From the NCBI GenBank assembly GCA_964058805.1, contig CAXKVV010001243.1:1-26470 (forward strand): a stretch of 26,470 bases of DNA, written 5' to 3'. The notes under the pieces were generated by a model. It searched no databases. It saw nothing but the letters and a program-made list of their open reading frames with translations, and was not told the DNA's origin. Origin of the DNA: Schoenoplectus triqueter. Lineage: Eukaryota; Streptophyta; Magnoliopsida; Poales; Cyperaceae. The stretch's first letter is position 1; every line of letters starts with the position of its first letter. Of the stretch, positions 20,460-26,470 are shown piece after piece. A program made the position numbers and the translations under genes.

Positions 20460-20804
20460 ATATTCTGGTATGGTTAGCAGAACATAGGAATAAAAGAACT
20501 CTCCACAAGTCTCGTGCCCCGTGGTGCTAAAATAAAACCAGAGCTGACAGCTGAGCCAGAGGAAGCTCCTCCATCGGAGGAAAAATAATACCAGACCTAA
20601 AGGAACGCCTATCCCTTTTCCTCTCTTCCAAAGTTGAAGCAAGCGCTGTCGATTTGTTTCTTTTCTGGGTCCAATTCGTTGTCTTCCGCCCGTCAAATTG
20701 ATATCTCCTTTTTTCTACGTAGATTTATGCGATTCGTGCTCTTACTTCCGGACTCCTGTATGGATTTTGGTTGTTGAGTGCTTTAGTTTGAGTAAATTGG
20801 AGCC
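20460..20804 (+). promoter_or_regulatory. Proximal promoter and 5' leader of the Per1-like gene
   Basis: This is the non-transposon sequence between the Mutator-like element and the start codon. It is less AT-rich than its surroundings. I see no convincing TATA box. A pyrimidine patch TCCCTTTTCCTCTCTTCC (20612-20629) resembles the Y-patch of plant TATA-less promoters, and a second CT-rich stretch lies near 20704-20718. The transcription start cannot be fixed from sequence. It is probably between about 20600 and 20760. A minus-strand 86-codon open frame here is most likely fortuitous. Confidence 0.45.
20727..20777 (+). promoter_or_regulatory. Upstream ORF in the 5' leader, 16 codons
   Basis: An ATG at 20727 opens a frame reading MRFVLLLPDSCMDFGC, closed by TGA at 20775-20777. 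A second in-frame ATG lies at 20760. The uORF ends 27 bases before the main start. If the transcript begins upstream of 20727, it could lower or condition translation of the Per1-like protein. Whether it is transcribed is unknown. Confidence 0.35.
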
Positions 20805-23800
20805 ATGGGGCGAAGTTTGGTCCTCTTTCTTCTACTCACTGGTTTGGGGCTTGTGCTCATGGGAGCTGTAGAGGCTAGCGAGGGTGATGCGGATCCTCTT
20901 TATATGTATGGTTTCTCGATCTGATTTTAATATTTTTTTTCAAACTCGTATTTTTTTATAAAGATTTCTATTGCTTTTGTTGCAATCCATTTGTTGGGAC
21001 AAGAAGACATCACTGAACGATCTGTACGCTTGTACATAATGTTTCATTGATTGAGATGTGTGAATTACTATACATGGGGCTGCAGAACAGTTATTGGAAT
21101 TGTTTTGGTGGTAGAATATGCATGTTAACAAAGACAAGCCGTTTGAGTTTTGAATAATTGAATTGTATTCTTTTTTATTTTTAAGTTACATATTTATACT
21201 AAAGCATTACAAGAAATAAGGAAATTAATAATGCAAAAAATTAAAAAAGAAATTAATACAAAATTCTACAGATTTTCTAGATTAAATACTATATATTTTA
21301 ACACCCTCCATTAAACTAAGTATGCCAACGAAGATTGCATTCGAAATTTCGAGATGAGCTAATTGAAGCGATGAAGAAAGTGACTGTAGATGATCAAAAG
21401 TCGTCGATTCAGAATAACTCAAGTCATTGGATTCAGGATAACCCGAAGGTCATGAATGTCAGACAACCCGAAGGTTCAGATTTCAGATGACCCGAAGGTC
21501 TAAGTTTTAGATGACCCGAAGGTTCAGGTTTTAGATGACCGGAAGGTCCAAGCTTTAGATGACCCGAAGGTTCAGATTTTAGATGACCCAAAGATTCAGA
21601 TTTCAAATGACCCGAAAGGTCCTGATTTCAGAAGATCCGAAGATCACTGGTTCAGATGATCAAATAGGTCGTGGTTTCTACAAAATGGATGCACAAGTGT
21701 GGCAATGTTGTAGTGATTGGTTGAAGCAGAAGCAGTTCACCAAGTAGAGAAGGGGCTAGAACAGAATCGCGGTAGAATCGTAAACTAAATGGAGCAATAG
21801 GGAACAGGTCAGGTGGCGGAGCAGAGCCATACAACGGAGATGATCATAATTCTAATGTTAACATCCTCCCTCAAACTGAAGATGTATCAATGTTGTAGTG
21901 ATTGGTTGAAACAAAAGCAGTTCACCGAGCAGAGAAGGGGCTAGAATTGAATCGCGGCAGAATCGTAAACTAAAGGGAGCAACAGGGAACAGGTCAGGCG
22001 GCGGAGCAGAGCCAGACAACAGAGATGATCAGAATTCTACTGTTAACACCCTCCCTCAAATTAAAGATATATCGGTAAAGTGTATCTTTAGTTTGAAAAT
22101 AAATAGCACAGTCTTAAGAAAGACAGATGAGAATTGCTGTCATAGAAATTTCAGATGACACAGCCTTAAAAAAACAGATGATGACTGTTGCTATGAAGGC
22201 AACAAATGACACAGCTCAAAGAAGACAATGAAAACTAATGTCATAAAGATTTTTGATGACACAACCTTAAAAAATAGATGAGAACTTTGTCATAGATGTA
22301 ACAGATGACATAATAGCATATAAACAAATACTTATTTTCAGACAACCTCACAAATTGCGCATGGAGAATGAAATTTACCTCTAACAAATTGGGCACAACA
22401 GAGAGAGAGGCTCTCCTGACGATGGACAATGCGGAGTGGAGTGAGCGGTGTTCAGTCAGGCAGAGAGAACGGGTTTGAATTCTGACGGTGCGAAGGTAAT
22501 GAGTAGCAACTTCAACAGCAAGCAGACGACACGATGATTACTGACTACTTTGATGAGTATAATAGAATGTCAGATCTGACAATTCTGATGAGTAGAAGGC
22601 ATGGCAGTGCACTGGTCGGAGGGCCGCGTTAGCAGATGGGAGAATCAGATCCAGCGACAAGGTGGAGCAGCGGTTCTGGCAGTAGAGTGGCAGAGCAACT
22701 GATTCAGTAGGCACGGTGCATAGAGAAAAAAAAGGAACTTGAGACTGAGAAGGAATATGAGCGGAACTTCAGTACCGGAGCTACAGTAGCGGTGCTAGTA
22801 CCGGACAGCTGAACAGTACAGTTGCTACAGACGCCAACGAAGTTGCTGTGCCGCCGGTTAGGGTTTTCAGGACTCTGATATCATGTTAATAAAGACAAGA
22901 CATTTGAGTTTTGAATAACTAAATTGTATTCTATTCTATTCTCAAATTACATATTTATATTAGAGGATTATAAAAAGTAAGGAAAATAATACAAAAAATT
23001 AGAAAAGCAATTAATACAAAATTCTACAGATTTCCTTAAATTAAATACTATATATTCTAATTCATGACTGATTAGTCGGGAAGTAGAATTTCATGATCGA
23101 TTACTTGGAAAAAATCATAATTATTTGCTTAGGAAGAAAAAAGAAGAAAAAACATCATGATTGAATTGAAATAATTCAATTGTTGATCTTCATCTACAGA
23201 ACTGAAAACATACGGCGGTTCCCAGTCTTGTAATTAATGGAGCAGGTCCCTGTAAATTGATATAATAATTCTGTCCTATGTCTCAGATTGAATTAATTGC
23301 TTCACTTACCAAAAGACAAAGTACTTTATCATTTTAGCTTGTATATCTGTTCACTTTTGTCTTAATACGGTAATATTATCAGGGGGACAAACATATAGAT
23401 ACCACATGAGAAGCCAATCAAGCTCAACGAAATGGAAATGAACTGATTCAATTTTTGTCCTATGATTTGCTAGGGAATGTATTGACCAATGTGAAAAGAC
23501 AGGAACTCTTAAAGAAAGTTCAGTGAAGCATTGTAAGGCATCTTCAGACAGTTTTGCCTCTGATGAACCCTGGTACAAACAAGAACCCCTGTACGTGCAA
23601 TGGAAAGAATGGAACTGCAAAAGTGAATGCCGACACCACTGTATGATGCAGCGGGAAAAGGAGAGAGGAGAGCTCAGGCTTGGACCTGTTAAATATCATG
23701 GTAAATGGCTTTTCAAGCGTGCTTCTGTTTTTCAGGTAATCTCATCATAAATTGATCTAGAAATCAGGTGATGAACGCATTTTTGGATAAATTAATTTAA

Positions 23801-26470
23801 TTTCAAGGGAGGCTTTTAATTAGTTAGATGAAAAATAATGACTCTAACAATGAAAATCAACTTATTACTGTTGACAGTAGGTTACTGGCATGGCATAAAT
23901 AGATTGGATGGTTGTGTCTGTATTTGTTACCTTTTTTCTTCTTTGTAGAGGCCGGAATGCACACAAATGGAGAGTTTGGTTTAGAACAGGGGCTTGAATT
24001 AGAATTTGATGTAGACTGTAGGGACTTTTAAAGTCTGGGATAAATAAACAACAACATTAACAAAGTTTTTAATCTCAAATAAATTAGGGTAGGTTAGAAA
24101 CAAAACCCAATTTGAAAGTATAGAGATCGTAGATCTCAAATGAAAGAGGAAAATAATGAAAATGATGATGATGATGATGAAAATAATGTAAATATCTATA
24201 ATAATACTAAATAATAATGTAGACATCAATAATAATAATCCTAATAAGTAATAACAATGATCACACTAAATTTATACTATGAAATATACTTCTAAATCCT
24301 AAAATTTCTAAATTCTAACTCTAAAATCCTAGAATCTAAAAATCTAGTCGAAGAAATCGAAGAACCTAAAAATCTAAGAACCTAAAGTTTATACTCTACT
24401 GTTAGAATATAACACCTAGATCGTGGTTATGGTACGTGGATCGCTGTCTTCTAAGCACTCCTATCCAAAAAAAACTCTTTAGATATATTCTATTTCTTCA
24501 AATATCTTTTCATTGCTTTCTCCCATATTAGTCTTTGTTGATCTTTTTCTCTTCTTGTGTTTTCAGAATAACTTATAATACCACTACGTATCGATGCCTT
24601 AGGAGATCATTGTTGAATATAACCAAACCATCGAAGACAGTCTGGGATAAATAAGTTGGATTTAATTAAGGGAAGCTAATTTTGACATTGACAGGAACAA
24701 AATTTAAACGCGAATCAATAAATTATTTATGATGCATAATATGAATATCATTTGAGCTGTGAACCTAGCTATTCTATTTTCGACTGGTTGACTTGACAAA
24801 AGTGCTATATTAGAAAGATAAAAGACTTTCTCAACATCTGATTCTGATATTATAACAGGTGCATTAAATTAAGTCTAATAACATCCCTTTATTTTTTAAA
24901 TAAGGTGCTTAATGGGTATCTTTTACGACCTACCTTATTTCTTCTCCAACAAAAAAGCTCATACATTTTTCTTCCTTTTTTTTTGGTACAGGAACCTCTT
25001 TCAGCCATTTTCTCTGCTCTGACACTCTTACTGCAATTTAATGGGTGGCTGTCGTTTTTTCTCCTGGTTCATTACAAGTTGCCTTTGAGGCCTGAGACAC
25101 AAAAAACATACTATGAGTTTACTGGCCTGTGGCATATTTATGGGATCTTCTCCATGAATGCTTCGTTTTGGAGCTCAATTTATCATAGCAGGTTAATTAT
25201 TGTTATCCCCAAAAAACCTCAATTCTCCTAATGGAAACAAAAATGATTATACTAGAAATCTAATTTTTGGATAAAATGATTGTAAGCCGTACAAGTTAAG
25301 TGATACCATTAATTCTTGTTGTGTAACTGACATGAAAGGTATTGACAGTTTCTGTCATACACCCATGATAGAGTACTCCTGTAGTAAGGGATTATCCTTC
25401 TTTTTTCTGTCTTTTTATTTGTTTTACATTAAGGCTATGCTGTTTGTATATAATAATTTGTATTTTGTTATTTCTGTCCAGTTGAAACCAAGAAAGGTAT
25501 TTTTCATAGGTTGTCACTTCAGGTGACTTTTTCCCCTTTGGTAATAAAAAGATAACTGCACAACCAGCCTAAGAAGCTTAGTTTTTATGAGCAACAAGAA
25601 GATTGTTGGTATGTTAGCATTTTCTCTTGTTCCACTTTCTGAGACAGTGGGGAACTTGACTGTTTGCTTCTCTTTTATAATGAGATTGTTCGAAGCACTA
25701 GAGATGTGGTGCAAAGTGCTAATTAAATATTTTGATGTTGACACAATGAACCTTGTATTTATCATGAAGTCAGAGAAGTTGAGGTATTTGTCCAGTGTTC
25801 AAAAGGAATTTAGAAAACAAAAATACCTCTTAACTTAGGATAACTCGTAATGAGGCAAATAAGATAGGGTAATATTCTTGTTAGCGTTTTGGAAGAGATG
25901 TACAGTGGTTTATTTCCACTCATCATTATTGTCAATATGATATGTATAATCAGAAATACAATCAATTTGTGCCTCTTTTGATTTCCTAATTTAAAAGCTG
26001 TTTCTGATGTGATCCGTTCATTGTTGAAGGTATGCTGATTGGACTGAGAAGTTGTACTATTCATCTGCAGTGGCATTACTAGGTTTTTCACTACTCTTGG
26101 CCATAGTACGAGCTTTTAATGTGAGCGTCGAAGCTTCAAGAGTCATGGTTGCTGCTCCTTTGTTGGCCTTTTTGACCACTCACATACTTTATCTCAACTT
26201 CTACCAACTTGATTACAGTGAGGATCTCTCTCTGCAATTTTAGTACCGTCTTTTGGGTTCTAAAGTGCTTAGTACCATTTTCGTGTTTTAGATGCACAAA
26301 TCTAATTAATTTTCCTTTTTACCACTTCTATTCCATAGACTTGAATATGAAGGTTTGCATTGCAATGGGCACAGCCCAATTGCTAATTTGGGCCATTTGG
26401 GGTTCCACCACCCACCATCCATCAAGTGCAAAACTTTGGATCATCACAATTGGAGGTATCATTGCTATTG
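20805..26470 (+). CDS. PER1: Per1/PGAP3-like GPI-anchor remodelling protein (5 exons, 3' end beyond window)
   Basis: Exons are 20805-20905, 23474-23735, 24992-25191, 26030-26217 and 26339 to the edge. All borders are GT-AG, and the joined frame stays open for 294 codons (the family is usually about 340). Residues 1-24 form a hydrophobic signal peptide. About 25-121 is a Cys-rich lumenal domain with EPWYKQEPLYVQWKEWNC at 65-82, CRHHC at 86-90 and KYHGKW at 107-112. Membrane segments lie near 122-148, 164-187, 199-217, 226-247, 254-273 and from 283. LPLRP, KTYYE, TGLWHIYG and THILYLNFY are family hallmarks. Known Per1/PGAP3 proteins of the ER/Golgi remodel the lipid of GPI anchors by removing an sn-2 acyl chain, and they belong to the CREST superfamily. 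CREST Ser and His fit S182 and H186, but the expected Asp (LDYSSA-like) is Tyr197 here. The start ATG gives the signal peptide directly. The missing part should hold the final membrane helix with the last His residues. Confidence 0.93.
21123..21303 (-). repeat. 3' LTR (left copy)
   Basis: It starts TGTTAACAAAGACAAG and ends TTTTAACA on the plus strand, so it has TGTTA...TAACA inverted tips. It is about one difference per ten bases from the right copy over the first 48 positions, so the insertion is not recent. Confidence 0.85.
21304..21315 (-). other. Polypurine-tract-like sequence
   Basis: The plus strand reads CCCTCCATTAAA next to the LTR, which is TTTAATGGAGGG on the element's strand. This is the expected place for the plus-strand primer. 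Similar AACACCCTCCCTCAAA copies recur inside at about 21859 and 22045. Confidence 0.6.
21430..21650 (+). repeat. Minisatellite, about 21-24-bp unit GATGACCCGAAGGTTCAGAT
   Basis: About ten imperfect copies of GATGACCCGAAGGT(C/T) followed by (T)CAGATTT(T/C)A stand head to tail. Outer copies are more diverged. They have no coding frame of note and lie inside the LTR element. Confidence 0.9.
21703..22073 (+). repeat. Tandem duplication, 185-bp unit
   Basis: CAATGTTGTAGTGATTGG starts at 21703 and again at 21888. Both copies run through GAGAAGGGGCTAGAA, AATCGTAAACTAAA and GGGAACAGGTCAGG to GTTAACA(T/C)CCTCCCTCAAA. The unit's right edge resembles the PPT/LTR junction of the host element. Confidence 0.92.
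22103..22310 (+). repeat. Tandem repeat, about 50-bp unit
   Basis: About four imperfect units carry GATGACACAGCCTTAAAAAA-like and ACAGATGAGAA...TGTCATAGA blocks. CACA(G/A) marks recur at 22107, 22159, 22210 and 22260, with a last partial unit at about 22304. It is the third repeat block inside the LTR element. Confidence 0.82.
22868..22883 (-). other. Primer binding site (initiator Met tRNA type)
   Basis: On the minus strand TGATATCAGAGTCCTG follows the 5' LTR directly. It differs slightly from the usual TGGTATCAGAGC. This fixes the orientation of the retroelement as antisense to the gene. Confidence 0.8.
22884..23064 (-). repeat. 5' LTR (right copy)
   Basis: It starts TGTTAATAAAGACAAG on the plus strand and ends near TTCTAATTCA. 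The outer tip is altered from TAACA to TAATTCA. On the element's strand, AATATAAATATG could be a TATA box, followed by a leader ending at TTATTAACA. Confidence 0.82.
23736..24991 (+). other. Intron 2 (1,256 bp)
   Basis: The donor is CAG|GTAATC and the acceptor is a T-rich tract then GGTACAG, in phase 0 between Gln121 and Glu122. It contains a short GATGAT run near 24163-24180 and a CTAAA/CCTAA-rich AT stretch around 24290-24400. No element termini were recognised. Confidence 0.88.
25192..26029 (+). other. Intron 3 (838 bp)
   Basis: The donor is CATAGCAG|GTTAAT and the acceptor is TTGTTGAAG. The split codon AG|G gives Arg188. Open frames of 60-90 codons on both strands lie inside but show no similarity. 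Nothing else was recognised. Confidence 0.87.
26218..26338 (+). other. Intron 4 (121 bp)
   Basis: The donor is GATTACA|GTGAGG and the acceptor is TATTCCATAG. The split codon A|AC gives Asn251, joining FYQLDY to LNMKVC as expected for the family. Confidence 0.87.

Larger units (their letters stand above)
21123..23064 (-). mobile_element. Non-autonomous LTR retroelement (TRIM/LARD-like), antisense in intron 1
   Basis: Two 181-bp direct repeats (21123-21303 and 22884-23064) bound the element. Read on the minus strand, each LTR begins TGTTAAAATATATAG (TGAATTAGAATATATAG in the other copy) and ends GTCTTTGTTAACA or GTCTTTATTAACA. Right after the 5' LTR comes TGATATCAGAGTCCTG, close to the initiator-Met primer site TGGTATCAGAGC. 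A purine tract AATGGAGGG precedes the 3' LTR. The interior (about 1.58 kb) has no gag or pol frame but holds three tandem-repeat blocks. No clear 5-base target duplication is visible. The family is probably copia-related, on PBS type and LTR style only. Confidence 0.85.
20906..23473 (+). other. Intron 1 (2,568 bp) of the Per1-like gene
   Basis: The donor is GTATGG after TTTATAT and the acceptor is TTTGCTAG. The split codon AT|G restores Met34 before ECIDQC. Most of the intron is a non-autonomous LTR retroelement on the opposite strand. The remaining flanks are AT-rich without other recognised features. Confidence 0.85.

Noticed and set aside
20436..20696. 86-codon minus-strand frame in front of the Per1-like gene
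   Set aside because: It overlaps the presumed promoter and leader and crosses the Mutator-like element border. It resembles no family I know.
21430..22310. CRISPR-like array
   Set aside because: The units are contiguous or nearly so, with no unique spacers. The setting is a plant intron and a retroelement.
21123..23064. Interpretation of the direct repeats as a simple segmental duplication
   Set aside because: TG...CA-type tips, a PBS next to one copy and a purine tract next to the other fit an LTR retroelement better.
24290..24400. Interstitial telomere repeat (CTAAA/CCTAA-rich stretch)
   Set aside because: The units are irregular (CTAAATCCTAAAATTT...) and do not form CCCTAAA repeats.
25514..26091. 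Frames of 83 and 93 codons on the minus strand and 83 codons on the plus strand in intron 3
   Set aside because: They lie in or across the intron of a well-supported gene, overlap each other and show no similarity.

Overview
This window is nuclear DNA from a flowering plant. It is AT-rich and intron-containing, and it is full of small non-autonomous plant transposons (hAT-type, Mutator-type, foldback elements flanked by TA repeats, and an LTR retroelement with an initiator-Met primer site). The one protein gene has plant-like exon sequences. I cannot name the species. No bacterial, organellar or viral gene set is visible, and I see no tRNA or rRNA.

Layout: bases 1 to about 18.6 kb are intergenic and hold no gene I can support. 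Elements with visible termini include: hAT-type elements at 775-1352, 1475-2215 (with a foldback nested inside), 9366-9666 and 14662-14968; a train of foldback elements separated by TA microsatellites at about 3550-5157, with a well-preserved relative at 15452-15858; a MITE at 7290-7657 next to a long-TIR element at 7671-8184; a probable decayed copia-type LTR at about 11.8-12.8 kb that carries repeated ACCGTTATAACGG motifs; and a foldback at 16223-16396. At 18590-20450 lies a Mutator-like element with a 9-base target duplication (8/9 match), and a 532-bp hAT element with a perfect 8-base duplication is nested inside it.

The only gene begins at 20805 on the + strand and runs off the right edge. 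It is a Per1/PGAP3-type GPI-anchor lipid-remodelling protein. Five exons can be joined (20805-20905, 23474-23735, 24992-25191, 26030-26217, 26339 to the end) with GT-AG borders and an open frame of 294 complete codons. Intron 1 holds a 1.94-kb antisense non-autonomous LTR retroelement (21123-23064) with 181-bp LTRs, a PBS, a PPT-like tract and three kinds of internal tandem repeat.

The most notable points are: (1) the Per1 protein has Tyr where the CREST-superfamily Asp is expected; (2) the Mutator element ends only about 350 bp upstream of the start codon; (3) foldback elements sit one after another between TA repeats and share a GTGCTTCGCGAAGCAC-type subterminal palindrome; (4) several GC-rich elements with TAG...CTA ends share CCCG/CGGG-rich interiors. 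I found no new multi-gene system.
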